From: Bacteroidota bacterium
GTDB lineage: Bacteria > Bacteroidota > Bacteroidia > Cytophagales > Cyclobacteriaceae
Direction: 5' to 3'
Length of the DNA: 21,656 nucleotides
Assembly: GCA_003242315.1 (NCBI GenBank)
Contig: QGUY01000030.1
Location: forward strand, 1 to 21,656
Below the pieces are notes generated by a model. It searched no databases and was not told where the DNA came from. It saw only the letters and a program-made list of their open reading frames with translations. Shown here in pieces: positions 14,304 through 21,656 of the stretch; position 1 is the first letter of the stretch, and every line of letters starts with the position of its first letter. The translations under genes and the position numbers were made by a program.

Positions 14304-16625
14304 ATGATCAGCAAAGGGTTGAATTTTTTGAAATTTTCAGGACTCCGGGGAAGGATTTGGCTGGGTATTGTCCTGATCGCTGCCGTCCAGGTGGTATCAG
14401 TAGTCTGGCTGCTCTTCAATAATTCCATTGTGCGGGTTGCTTCCCTGGATACCAGTGTCAGCTACCAACCCCTGGCGAAGGCGCTGGAACAACTCCACGA
14501 CGATGTCGGATCATACGCCGCTGCGTTGCGAACGGACATCCTGCATGGGGATACAGCAAATGCCTCGTCCCGCAATATCATTCGGGAAAAGTCGCTTATC
14601 CCTGGAATCGCGAATGTCAGGAAAATGGGACATGCATTTTCTGACCTCGCAGAACGTCAACTCGATTCGCTCGACCGCACCCTCATCGCTATTGAACGGG
14701 TGGGGCAGGACGTCGACCAGTGGTTCTTTGGTCATGCGATGGACGCGTTCGCCGACAGCGCTACACTTGCCTACTACGCATCCGAAAGAGAAGCCTTTCT
14801 CCGCGCTAAGCTGGAGATGCTGAATCGATTGGAAAAGCAGTACGCCCGCCATCATTACGCATTGAGGGAAGATATTGAGCATGCGCTCACGACGCGGCTG
14901 AATACCATTGACAAACTGTCAAATCGATCATACGACGTCGCCCTCGTAGCAGGCGGCACCACGCTGGCAATCCTGCTCATTGGCGGCTTCCGCATATTCC
15001 GGCGAAGGCGCCGGTCACTTTCTCAGGCGATCGACGTTCTCAACCGGCTTGTAGAAGGAGATACAACCGGCAACGCAGTTGCCGCAGACGACGAACTGCG
15101 TCCTATAATTGATGCAGCCAACCGCTTGAGCGATAACATGCAGAAAGCAAGTGAGTTCGCCCGCGCTATTGGCGATGGAAATGTCGACCACGATTTCAAG
15201 GCGGTCGGCGAAAACGACGTGCTGGGTAACTCGCTCCTGCAAATGCGACAGAAACTCAAGAGCATCAACGAAGAAGACGCAAAACGGAACTGGTCGACAG
15301 CGGGCCTTGCACGGTTTGCTGACATCTTGCGCCGCAATGATGACTACCGTTCGCTGGCGGGCCTTATCATTTCCGAACTGGTTAAATACACACGGTCCAA
15401 TCAGGGTGGCATGTTTATCCTCAGTGAAGAGAATGGAGAGGAACAACACCTGGAACTCATTGCCTGCTACGCGTTTGAACGAAAAAAGTACCTGCAGAAA
15501 AAATTCGATATAGGAAACGGACTGGTAGGGCAGTGCTACCTGGAGAAGCGGACCATCTTCATGAAGAAGGTACCGCAAGACTATGTTAACATCACCTCAG
15601 GACTGGGGGGCGCAAATCCTTCTTCATTACTGCTCGTGCCCTTGAAGGTTAATGACGAGGTAGAGGGCGTACTTGAGATGGCCAGCTTCAAGGAGTACGA
15701 AGAGCACGAAATTGCCTTCGTTGAACAGGTAGCCGAAATCATCGCATCAACCATTTCCAACGCACGCATTAACGACAAGACACGCAAGCTGCTGCAGGAA
15801 TCCCAGCAACATGCTGAGGAACTCCGCGCTCAGGAAGAAGAAATGCGGCAAAACATGGAAGAGATGCAGGCGACACAGGAACAAATGCATCGTCAAGCCG
15901 AAGAGATGCGAAAGATGCAGGAGAACCTGGCGCTGGAGAAGAGCATGTTCAATGTGCTGATGGAATATCTGCCAGACCGTATCACGTACAAGGACCGTCA
16001 GAGTCGCATACTCCGCATCAATAAAGCAAAAGCTGAACGATTCCGGATGTCGCCGGAAGAAATGGTAGGCAAGACGGACTACGACTTCTTCTCCAAGGAA
16101 CATGCCGACAAGGCCTTCCGTGAAGAACAGGAAATCATTCGCACTGGGCAGCCCATCCTGAATCAGGAAGAACGCGCCGTGTTTGCAAATGGTGATGTCA
16201 CATGGGCCACTACATCGCGTATACCGTTCCGAAATGATCAAAATGAAACGGTTGGCATGTTTATTATCACCAAAGACATCACCCAGCTGAAGCGCGCTGA
16301 GCTGACGATACGCGATCGCGAACGCGTGATCGAACGCCTGCTCGATGGCATGCCTGTATTTCGCTTTACCGTTAGTCGCGAGCGACTCGTAACCAACATA
16401 TGGAAGGCGACTGCCCTCCCGGCTTTGCCTGAGCTCGATTCAAAACGCCTCATCGACGTACTGCCCGAAGTATACGATCTGATCAGTCAGGAAGACCTTG
16501 ATCACACAGATCTCATTTGCAAAGGTGTGCTTGAAATCAATGGCGAAAAGGAAGTCTTCAAGTACTACCTATTTCCCGAAAGCGCGCTCGATGGAGTGTT
16601 CCTTGGCTTCGGACTAAAACAGTGA
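14304..16625 (+). CDS. Membrane HAMP-GAF-PAS sensor protein lacking a kinase or other output domain
   Basis: This 773-residue protein has one transmembrane segment at ~18-38, a mostly helical periplasmic region (~40-210) like a four-helix-bundle sensor, a second transmembrane segment at ~212-230 followed by RRRRR, and HAMP-like helices in tandem (~235-330; SDNMQKASEFARAIGDGNV and GENDVLGNSLLQMRQKL). A GAF domain covers ~345-490 (GNGLVGQCYLEKRTIFM, SSLLLVPLKVNDEVEGVLEMASF). A Glu/Gln/Met-rich coiled coil runs ~493-545, then a PAS domain ~546-665 (LPDRITYKDRQSRILRINKA, GKTDYDFF, TKDITQLKRAE), and a last ~100 residues that look like a diverged PAS. No histidine kinase, GGDEF, phosphatase or methyl-accepting domain is present. 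ATG 14304 is chosen over a TTG at 14271. It is the only plus-strand gene between the two hexuronate operons; signal and partner are unknown. Confidence 0.85.
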   Translation: MISKGLNFLKFSGLRGRIWLGIVLIAAVQVVSVVWLLFNNSIVRVASLDTSVSYQPLAKALEQLHDDVGSYAAALRTDILHGDTANASSRNIIREKSLIPGIANVRKMGHAFSDLAERQLDSLDRTLIAIERVGQDVDQWFFGHAMDAFADSATLAYYASEREAFLRAKLEMLNRLEKQYARHHYALREDIEHALTTRLNTIDKLSNRSYDVALVAGGTTLAILLIGGFRIFRRRRRSLSQAIDVLNRLVEGDTTGNAVAADDELRPIIDAANRLSDNMQKASEFARAIGDGNVDHDFKAVGENDVLGNSLLQMRQKLKSINEEDAKRNWSTAGLARFADILRRNDDYRSLAGLIISELVKYTRSNQGGMFILSEENGEEQHLELIACYAFERKKYLQKKFDIGNGLVGQCYLEKRTIFMKKVPQDYVNITSGLGGANPSSLLLVPLKVNDEVEGVLEMASFKEYEEHEIAFVEQVAEIIASTISNARINDKTRKLLQESQQHAEELRAQEEEMRQNMEEMQATQEQMHRQAEEMRKMQENLALEKSMFNVLMEYLPDRITYKDRQSRILRINKAKAERFRMSPEEMVGKTDYDFFSKEHADKAFREEQEIIRTGQPILNQEERAVFANGDVTWATTSRIPFRNDQNETVGMFIITKDITQLKRAELTIRDRERVIERLLDGMPVFRFTVSRERLVTNIWKATALPALPELDSKRLIDVLPEVYDLISQEDLDHTDLICKGVLEINGEKEVFKYYLFPESALDGVFLGFGLKQ

Positions 16626-16684
16626 CGCCAGCGCAATAACGTGTCGCGAATCTCCTTCCGGGTAATCAAGGGTAGGGTGTGGTG

Positions 16685-17620
16685 CTACAGCCGCTCTCTC
16701 AGAAACTCCAAGTCAGCTTTCATAAGACGCATAATTTCTTCGGCAGACATAGATGGCGATTTCCCGCCATGTTCAGCTCTGCCCAGGGAATATTCGAAAT
16801 GCATACTTATGGGTATGTCGCCTGGCAATGCCTGGGTCAATGGAAGGAACGCGTCGAAGTCGACCATGCCTTTACCCAACGGAACATTTTCTGTAATCCA
16901 CTTTCCTTCAGATTGCTTCCAGGCAAAATCCTTTATGTCGAGTGAATTGATATGCGGCTTGATGTACTCAAAGCCCAGCTTCCACGAGCTGGCGCCTTCC
17001 ACGATGGCGTGACGAATATCATACTGGCATCCGAGCCATGGCGAGTTGACCTGATGGAGAACACGTGCAAGGTCCCATACGGGCGCGCCAAAGCTCACAC
17101 CGGCGTGGTTTTGATAACCGCCTTTGATTTTGTATTTGCGATTCAGTTCTGCCAGTTCCCTGGTCTTTTGCTGGAACATCTCCAGATTGGCTTCGATATT
17201 CTTGTTCGGATCGTAGTCGATCCAGCCCATCCGGTAACATCCAATACCCAGGCGGGAAGCGGTTTCGAGGATAGGTGCGGTGTGCGGGTCGTTCGCGTCC
17301 GTGATAGCGGTTGTGATCATACCAACCTTCTTGCCCGTTCGCTGCACCGCCTTCACAGCAAGAGGAAGATCCGTCGTTACGCGGCTTGGTTCCACATGAC
17401 CGCCAGGTCGTACCGTGAGGTCAACACCGTCGAAGCCGCATTCCGCAGCAAACTCCGCCATGTGGTTGTAGTCGAGCCATTGCAGGTGTTTGGAGAATAC
17501 ATGGATGTCGCGCTTGCCGCGTGCCTGTGCCTTAACACTCCGTGGCAGGCCGATGGCTGAGAGTGTAAGGCCGGCGATACCAATTCCAATAAAATCGCGT
17601 CGACTCCAGTGTGAGGTCAT
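16685..17620 (-). CDS. Tat-exported sugar phosphate isomerase/epimerase-like TIM-barrel protein
   Basis: This 311-residue protein starts MTSHWSRRDFIGIGIAG with a hydrophobic stretch to about residue 28, a twin-arginine signal, so it probably acts in the periplasm. The rest is an AP-endonuclease-2-like TIM barrel: MAEFAAECGFDGVDLTVRPG, IGCYRMGWIDYD, GGYQNHAG, LGCQYDIRHAIVEG, INSLDIKDFAWK and the late HFEYSLGRAEHGG. The Asp/His of QYDIRHA and the Glu of HFEY are likely metal ligands by family analogy. Relatives isomerise or epimerise sugars, but exported Bacteroidota members mostly lack a known substrate. It follows uxaA on the same strand after 73 bp and is probably co-transcribed with it. The sensor gene converges on it with a 59-bp gap that holds no obvious terminator. 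Confidence 0.87.
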   Translation of the reverse strand: MTSHWSRRDFIGIGIAGLTLSAIGLPRSVKAQARGKRDIHVFSKHLQWLDYNHMAEFAAECGFDGVDLTVRPGGHVEPSRVTTDLPLAVKAVQRTGKKVGMITTAITDANDPHTAPILETASRLGIGCYRMGWIDYDPNKNIEANLEMFQQKTRELAELNRKYKIKGGYQNHAGVSFGAPVWDLARVLHQVNSPWLGCQYDIRHAIVEGASSWKLGFEYIKPHINSLDIKDFAWKQSEGKWITENVPLGKGMVDFDAFLPLTQALPGDIPISMHFEYSLGRAEHGGKSPSMSAEEIMRLMKADLEFLRERL

Positions 17621-17693
17621 TGGGCATCCAAGGTTATTTTATGGAAGTTGTAACCTTTTGATGAAAAAGCCAACCCTTTCTTTGCATCTGCAA

Positions 17694-19331
17694 CTACAAA
17701 GAAACTCCTCTCTTCCAGGGAATGAAATCCGTTTGATGCAGGATATCCGCCTTCGTTTTTTTCCTTCCGCTGGCTACATCAATGACAAACTCCAGGATCT
17801 TTTCACCCATCTCTTCAATGGAACTTTCACCGGAGATTATTGGTCCTGCGTCGAGGTCAATGATATCTGGCATACGGGCTGCGAGCCGTGAGTTGGATGA
17901 CACCTTAATCACGGGCGCGATGGGGTTTCCGGTAGGGGTTCCCAGGCCGGTCGTGAAGAGAATCATCGTAGCGCCGGCGCCAGCCATAGCTGTTGTGCTT
18001 TCCACATCGTTGCCCGGGGTACACAGGAGGTTGAGTCCGGGGCGTCTCACGTAGTCGCCATAATCAAGTACATCGGTGACCGGAGAAGTGCCCCCTTTGC
18101 GGGCGGCTCCGGCTGACTTCATCGCGTCGGTGATGAGCCCGTCGCGGATGTTGCCGGGAGATGGATTCATGTCGAATCCGGATCCCGAAGCTACAGCGGC
18201 TCGTTCGTACGCGCGCATCAGCTTAACAAAACGATCGGCTGTTTCGTCGTCAACGCTTCGGTTGATGAGTTCCTGTTCAACGCCGCACAATTCAGGAAAC
18301 TCGGAGAGTATTGTCGTGGCCTTAAGGGCTGCTAAAAGATCCGAGGTATATCCGATGGCAGGATTCGCCGAGATGCCGGAGAACCCATCCGAACCGCCAC
18401 ACTCAAGGCCTACTACCAGTTTGCTCAGCGGAGCCGGCTGACGTTTGAGTTTATTGGCTTCAACGAGTCCGATGAAGGTCTCCCGGATTGCCACTTCGAG
18501 CATGTCTTGTTCGGTGCCGGCCTTCTGTTGTTCGACGATGATAAGCGGTTTCCGATTATCAAAATTCTTTTCCGCAAGCTTGTCCCTGAGAAGCTGGACC
18601 TGTGCGTTTTGACATCCGAGGCTCAATACGGTCGCGCCGGCAACATTGGGGTTGTGAATGTATCCGGCGATAAGCCTGCATAAGGCCTCCGCATCCTGAC
18701 GCGTTCCCCCACAGCCACCATCGTGAGTGAGAAACCTGATCCCGTCGATGTTTTCAAAGAGGCGCTGGCGAGGGGCGCCGACACCGTTGCGCAGGGATGC
18801 CCGCGTTATGGCGTCAATGTTTCCTGCCTTGTACAACTGCACCAGGTCGTTGACGAAGTTTTTGTAAGCGTCATTCTTCGCAAAGCCCAGACCTTCTTCG
18901 AAGGCGTCGCGGATAGCCTCGACGTTCTTGTTTTCGCAGAAGACGAGCGGGACGACCACCCAATAGTTGGCCACACCCACCTGACCGTCTGGCCTGTGAT
19001 AGCCGTCGAAGGTTACGTTTTTCCAGCGGGAGACGTCGGGCGGTGTCCATGATAAGGTAGTGGTCCGTCCTGTGTACTCCGACGCCTGGTGTTTAACGTT
19101 CTGCGTGGTTATTGCCGTGCCGGCGGCGATGGGTGCGACGGTCTTGCCGACGGTGATGCCGTACATCTTGATCGGCTCCCCCGGCTGGAGGTCGCGAATG
19201 ACTACTTTATGCTTTGCAGGTACGTCATGTACCGCTGTGAGTCCGTTGACTATTGGTTCTCCCGCCTTCAGATCGGCCAGCGCTACCAGGACGTTATCGT
19301 CAGGATGAATTTTCAGAAACTTCTTGGACAT
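17694..19331 (-). CDS. uxaA: Altronate dehydratase
   Basis: This 545-residue cytoplasmic enzyme dehydrates D-altronate to 2-keto-3-deoxygluconate, the third step of galacturonate breakdown; known members need Fe2+. Residues 1-~95 form the small N-terminal SAF domain (KIHPDDNVLVALADLKAGEPI, IRDLQPGEPIKMYG, VGKTVAPIAAGTAI). The large dehydratase domain follows: GYHRPDGQVGVANYWVV, LTHDGGCGGTRQDAEALCRL, VLSLGCQNAQV, VVGLECGGSDGFSGISANPAIG, GFDMNPSPGNIRDGL, TTGLGTPTGNPIAPVIKVSSN and DAGPIISGESSIEEMG. It is ~50 residues longer than E. coli UxaA, partly from a longer linker after the SAF domain. Start 19331 (MSKKFLKIHP) is chosen because a frame extending to 19373 would translate the operator. Galactarate dehydratase (GarD) is related, but the pathway context favours UxaA. 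Confidence 0.95.
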   Translation of the reverse strand: MSKKFLKIHPDDNVLVALADLKAGEPIVNGLTAVHDVPAKHKVVIRDLQPGEPIKMYGITVGKTVAPIAAGTAITTQNVKHQASEYTGRTTTLSWTPPDVSRWKNVTFDGYHRPDGQVGVANYWVVVPLVFCENKNVEAIRDAFEEGLGFAKNDAYKNFVNDLVQLYKAGNIDAITRASLRNGVGAPRQRLFENIDGIRFLTHDGGCGGTRQDAEALCRLIAGYIHNPNVAGATVLSLGCQNAQVQLLRDKLAEKNFDNRKPLIIVEQQKAGTEQDMLEVAIRETFIGLVEANKLKRQPAPLSKLVVGLECGGSDGFSGISANPAIGYTSDLLAALKATTILSEFPELCGVEQELINRSVDDETADRFVKLMRAYERAAVASGSGFDMNPSPGNIRDGLITDAMKSAGAARKGGTSPVTDVLDYGDYVRRPGLNLLCTPGNDVESTTAMAGAGATMILFTTGLGTPTGNPIAPVIKVSSNSRLAARMPDIIDLDAGPIISGESSIEEMGEKILEFVIDVASGRKKTKADILHQTDFIPWKRGVSL

Positions 19332-19350
19332 ACCTTCATTTGAGCTATCT

Positions 19351-19368
19351 TGCGCAATCGATTGCACT
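19351..19368 (-). promoter_or_regulatory. Putative LacI-family operator, site 3 (uxaA/kdgK divergent region)
   Basis: TGCGCAATCGATTGCACT on the plus strand has the same perfect core GCAATCGATTGC (19354-19365) as site 2 and ends only 19 bp before the uxaA start codon. A repressor bound there would block uxaA transcription, and might also affect kdgK, which starts 165 bp away on the other strand. Confidence 0.8.
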
Positions 19369-19415
19369 TGCAATATAAAAAGATTCGGAATATAGTTTTT
19401 TGTTCAATATTTTCA

Positions 19416-19431
19416 CCCGCCTTATGGCGGG
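19416..19431. repeat. Hairpin-forming inverted repeat in the uxaA-kdgK intergenic region
   Basis: CCCGCC-TTAT-GGCGGG is a perfect 6-bp GC stem with a 4-base loop in otherwise AT-rich sequence. No T-run follows on either strand. It could be a small dispersed palindrome or an mRNA-leader structure of kdgK. Confidence 0.5.
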
Positions 19432-19533
19432 CCTGTAATTGTACCCCATACGACCTGATGATGAGTTGTTCACTTTAGTTTATAACCGTAACAATACAAC
19501 AAAAAACAGAGATTCTTTTACTTCTAAACATCT

Positions 19534-20568
19534 ATGACTCGAGTCGTTACTTTTGGAGAAATCATGCTCAGGCTGGCAACGCCTGAATTCCTTCGCTTTT
19601 CACAGGCAACAACACTGGAAGCTTCCTTTGGAGGAGGCGAAGCAAACGTCGCGGTATCACTGGCGAACTACGGCATTGACGCGCGGTTCGTTACCAGCCT
19701 TCCTAAAAATGATATTGGTGAGGCTGCGATCGCGACATTGCGTAAACACAACGTGAGAACAGACTGCATCCACCGCGGCGGCGATCGCATCGGAATATAT
19801 TTTCTCGAAACAGGGGCGGTGAGCCGCGCCAGCAAGGTCGTATACGACAGGGCGAACAGTTCACTCGCGACTATTAAGAAAGGAACGATCGACTGGGACA
19901 AAGCGCTGGACGGTGCTTCGTGGTTTCACTGGACTGGCATCACGCCGTCCGTTTCTCAGGGCGCTGCCGAAGTGTGCCAGGAAGGTATTGAAGCAGCCGT
20001 CAGGAAAGGCATTACCGTCTCCACCGACCTCAACTACAGGGCTAAGCTCTGGAAGTGGGGCAAGAAAGCCGGCGAGGTCATGGAGGAACTTGTCAAACAT
20101 TGCGATGTAATCCTTGGAAATGAGGAAGACGCCGAAATGGTATTCGGCATAAAGCCCGAAGGTGTCGACGTCACTGCAGGTCACGTCACGGGTGCTGCGT
20201 ATGAATCAGTAGGCCGTCAGCTTATGGCACGCTTCCCTAAGGCACGCAAGGTGATCATCACATTACGCGGCTCAGTCAACGCCAATCATAACTCCTGGTC
20301 GGGCGTGCTATGGGATGGAAAGAAACTATACCAGGCACCGACATACCAGATCACACACATTGTCGACCGTGTCGGTGCCGGCGACTCGTTCATGGGAGGG
20401 CTCATCTATGGATTGCTTACCTATCCTGACGATGATCAACGTGCCCTGAACTTTGCCGTCGCGGCATCCTGCCTGAAACATACGATCAAAGGCGATTTCA
20501 ACCTTGTCACCGTCGAAGAGGTCGAGAAACTCATGAAAGGCGATGCCTCAGGACGTGTCTCCCGATAG
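19534..20568 (+). CDS. kdgK: 2-keto-3-deoxygluconate kinase
   Basis: This 344-residue PfkB/ribokinase-family enzyme phosphorylates 2-keto-3-deoxygluconate to KDPG with ATP. The N-terminal MTRVVTFGEIMLRLATP and FGGGEANVAVSLANYG match the family sugar-binding motif. The C-terminal VDRVGAGDSFMGGLIYGLL holds the ATP/catalytic signature, with GAGDSF at 281-286 and Asp284 as the likely catalytic base. STDLNYRAKLW and VILGNEEDAEMVFG are typical of KDG kinases. ATG 19534 is the natural start and is preceded by A-rich sequence without a clear Shine-Dalgarno. It is divergent from uxaA and followed 101 bp later by the aldolase, giving the last two steps of the pathway in order. Other PfkB sugar kinases are possible by sequence alone, but the context makes KdgK very likely. 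Confidence 0.94.
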   Translation: MTRVVTFGEIMLRLATPEFLRFSQATTLEASFGGGEANVAVSLANYGIDARFVTSLPKNDIGEAAIATLRKHNVRTDCIHRGGDRIGIYFLETGAVSRASKVVYDRANSSLATIKKGTIDWDKALDGASWFHWTGITPSVSQGAAEVCQEGIEAAVRKGITVSTDLNYRAKLWKWGKKAGEVMEELVKHCDVILGNEEDAEMVFGIKPEGVDVTAGHVTGAAYESVGRQLMARFPKARKVIITLRGSVNANHNSWSGVLWDGKKLYQAPTYQITHIVDRVGAGDSFMGGLIYGLLTYPDDDQRALNFAVAASCLKHTIKGDFNLVTVEEVEKLMKGDASGRVSR

Positions 20569-20637
20569 TGCACACCATGTAAAAACACAATAGCAGCACG
20601 AACCTTGCGCTGCACCATGTTGGCCAGCGCCGCAACT

Positions 20638-20669
20638 TCAACACATCAACACATCAACACATCAATACA
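20638..20669 (+). repeat. Octamer tandem repeat (TCAACACA x3 + TCAATACA) abutting the aldolase start codon
   Basis: Four 8-bp units run without interruption from 20638 to 20669, and the ATG of the aldolase gene begins at the very next base. The first three units are identical and the fourth differs by one base. The array occupies the position where a ribosome-binding site would be, so a change in copy number would alter the translation leader. Confidence 0.95.
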
Positions 20670-21332
20670 ATGAAGTTTTCCATCCCCACAGTCATCACTT
20701 CCATGAAAGAAACGGGAATGATTCCCGTCTTCTATCATGCAGATATCGATATAGCAAAGTCCGTAGTCGACGCAGCGTATGCGGGCGGTGTCAGAGTCTT
20801 TGAGTTCACGAACCGCGGCGGCAATGCGTACGATGTGTTCACGCAACTCCTTACACACGCGAGCCAATACTCAGACCTGATTATGGGCATAGGTACAGTA
20901 CTCGATGCAGATACTACCAAACGGTTCATTGATGCGGGCGCACATTTCATTGTATCACCGATACTCAGGCCGGAAATGGCAACCGTGTGCAAGGCGCACG
21001 ACATCGCGTGGATGCCCGGATGTGCTACGTTGACGGAGATCGTCAACGCAAGGGACCTCGGCGCTGCCGTCATCAAGGTTTTCCCCGGATCTGTATTGGG
21101 TCCGGGATTTGTCTCTGCCATTATGCCTGTTGTACCAGGGCTGCAAATAATCCCAACCGGCGGCGTAGAACCAACGGAACAAAACCTCAAGGCGTGGTTC
21201 AACGCGGGCGTTATGTGCGTAGGCATGGGCTCTCAGCTGTTTACGAAAGATATTATCGCGAATAAAAACTGGTCGTTGCTGACACAGAAAGTCGGGGAGA
21301 CATTGGAGATCATACGACGCATCAGGAACTGA
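20670..21332 (+). CDS. KDPG aldolase (2-dehydro-3-deoxy-phosphogluconate / 4-hydroxy-2-oxoglutarate aldolase)
   Basis: This 220-residue class I aldolase splits 2-keto-3-deoxy-6-phosphogluconate into pyruvate and glyceraldehyde-3-phosphate, the last step of the hexuronate route. The pattern is clear: GGVRVFEFTNRGG with Glu45 and Arg49, MGIGTVLDADTTKRFIDAGA, FIVSPILRPEMA, WMPGCATLTEI, and the Schiff-base lysine Lys136 in AAVIKVFPGS. IIPTGGVEPTEQNLKAWFNAG is the phosphate-binding part. The gene is usually called kdgA or eda in other bacteria. ATG 20670 is chosen; it is immediately preceded by the octamer array. The next Met (residue 12) is also possible and would place the array 33 bp further away, but the first ATG has family-like length. 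The transporter gene follows after 48 bp. Confidence 0.94.
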   Translation: MKFSIPTVITSMKETGMIPVFYHADIDIAKSVVDAAYAGGVRVFEFTNRGGNAYDVFTQLLTHASQYSDLIMGIGTVLDADTTKRFIDAGAHFIVSPILRPEMATVCKAHDIAWMPGCATLTEIVNARDLGAAVIKVFPGSVLGPGFVSAIMPVVPGLQIIPTGGVEPTEQNLKAWFNAGVMCVGMGSQLFTKDIIANKNWSLLTQKVGETLEIIRRIRN

Positions 21333-21380
21333 CGCGAGCCAGCCAAGCTGGTATCATGTTCAACCCTAAACCAACCGACC

Positions 21381-21656
21381 GTGGAACAACTCAACGAGAA
21401 GATCGGAAAGTACCGGTGGCGTATCTGCGCCCTGGTATTCTTCGCGACCACTATCAATTATCTGGACCGCAACGTACTGGGCCTCCTGAAAACAACGCTC
21501 TCGGACATCGGCATGTTCGGCGAGGATGATGCTGATCAGGAGTTGTATTACTCATACGTTGTGATGGCGTTCCAAATCGCGTATGCGTTGGGTATGCTGG
21601 GAGTGGGGCGACTAATCGACAAACTCGGGACGAAGAGAGGTTATGCCATCGCGCTC
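21381..21656 (+). CDS. MFS transporter, hexuronate (ExuT-like) family, N-terminal part
   Basis: The first 92 codons of a major facilitator superfamily transporter run off the window end. The frame starts at GTG 21381 (VEQLNEKIGKYRWRICALVFFATTINYLDRNVLG, read in pieces). The NYLDRNVLG motif at the end of helix 1 is typical of the anion:cation symporter group that includes ExuT. A second helix (YSYVVMAFQIAYALGMLGVG) is followed by GRLIDKLGTKRG, the conserved MFS loop between helices 2 and 3. The nearest upstream ATG (21356) is out of frame, so GTG is the likely start. It follows the aldolase after 48 bp on the same strand, so kdgK, aldolase and transporter form one operon. Import of galacturonate or glucuronate across the inner membrane is the expected job; the rest of the protein is not visible. 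Confidence 0.88.
   Translation, partial: MEQLNEKIGKYRWRICALVFFATTINYLDRNVLGLLKTTLSDIGMFGEDDADQELYYSYVVMAFQIAYALGMLGVGRLIDKLGTKRGYAIAL

Noticed and set aside
14821..14835. Another LacI operator inside the sensor gene (AATCGATT)
   Set aside because: Only the central 8 bases match and the flanking GC/GC bases are missing; it lies inside coding sequence.
15015..15578. A 187-codon minus-strand frame opposite the sensor gene
   Set aside because: It is antisense to the HAMP-GAF region, with no family features and no regulatory signals of its own.
20638..20669. CRISPR-like array
   Set aside because: The units are 8 bp with no spacers; it is a simple octamer tandem repeat.

Overview
The window looks like part of a Bacteroidota genome, probably a Cytophagales-type environmental bacterium. 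The signs are a SusC/SusD pair, SPII lipoproteins with acidic residues right after the lipid cysteine, a PadR gene followed by a Bacteroidota-style FtsX permease (here broken), and little Shine-Dalgarno sequence before start codons. The genus cannot be read from the sequence. The window begins at a contig end: the first 23 bases closely match a tagmentation sequencing adapter, so the first gene is cut by assembly and not by biology.

Layout. (1) 24-2698, +: the 3' end of a SusC-type TonB-dependent receptor and a complete SusD lipoprotein, closed by a strong terminator at 2717-2752. (2) 2815-3677, +: an intact PadR regulator followed by a decayed ABC/FtsX permease. (3) 3903-7142, +: a three-gene operon encoding a beta-helix lipoprotein, a diheme c-type cytochrome lipoprotein and an outer-membrane barrel protein, closed by a terminator at 7166-7207. 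The function of the first two families is unknown to me. (4) 7224-7964, +: an NAD-dependent epimerase/dehydratase. (5) 13695 down to 7970, -: lacI-type regulator, uxaC, uxaB, a Tat-exported aldo/keto reductase and a ThuA-domain protein. (6) 14304-16625, +: a two-TM HAMP-GAF-PAS sensor without an output domain. (7) 19331 down to 16685, -: uxaA and a Tat-exported TIM-barrel sugar isomerase/epimerase. (8) 19534-21656, +: kdgK, the KDPG aldolase and the start of an MFS hexuronate-type transporter that runs off the window.

How it fits together. UxaC, UxaB, UxaA, KdgK and the aldolase form the whole galacturonate route: galacturonate to tagaturonate, altronate, 2-keto-3-deoxygluconate (KDG), KDPG, then pyruvate and glyceraldehyde-3-phosphate. 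A transporter stands at the end. SusCD could bring in uronic-acid oligomers across the outer membrane. Three copies of a palindrome built on GCAATCGATTGC lie upstream of the lacI-uxaC-uxaB operon (two) and in the uxaA/kdgK divergent region (one). This suggests that the LacI-type protein controls both operons and itself. The fructuronate branch (UxuA, UxuB) is not in the window.

The least explained parts are the beta-helix/cytochrome/barrel operon, the kinase-less sensor, and the repeat-rich leaders: an octamer tandem array that runs into the aldolase start codon, a similar one before lacI, and a 24-bp tandem repeat containing operator-like half-sites.
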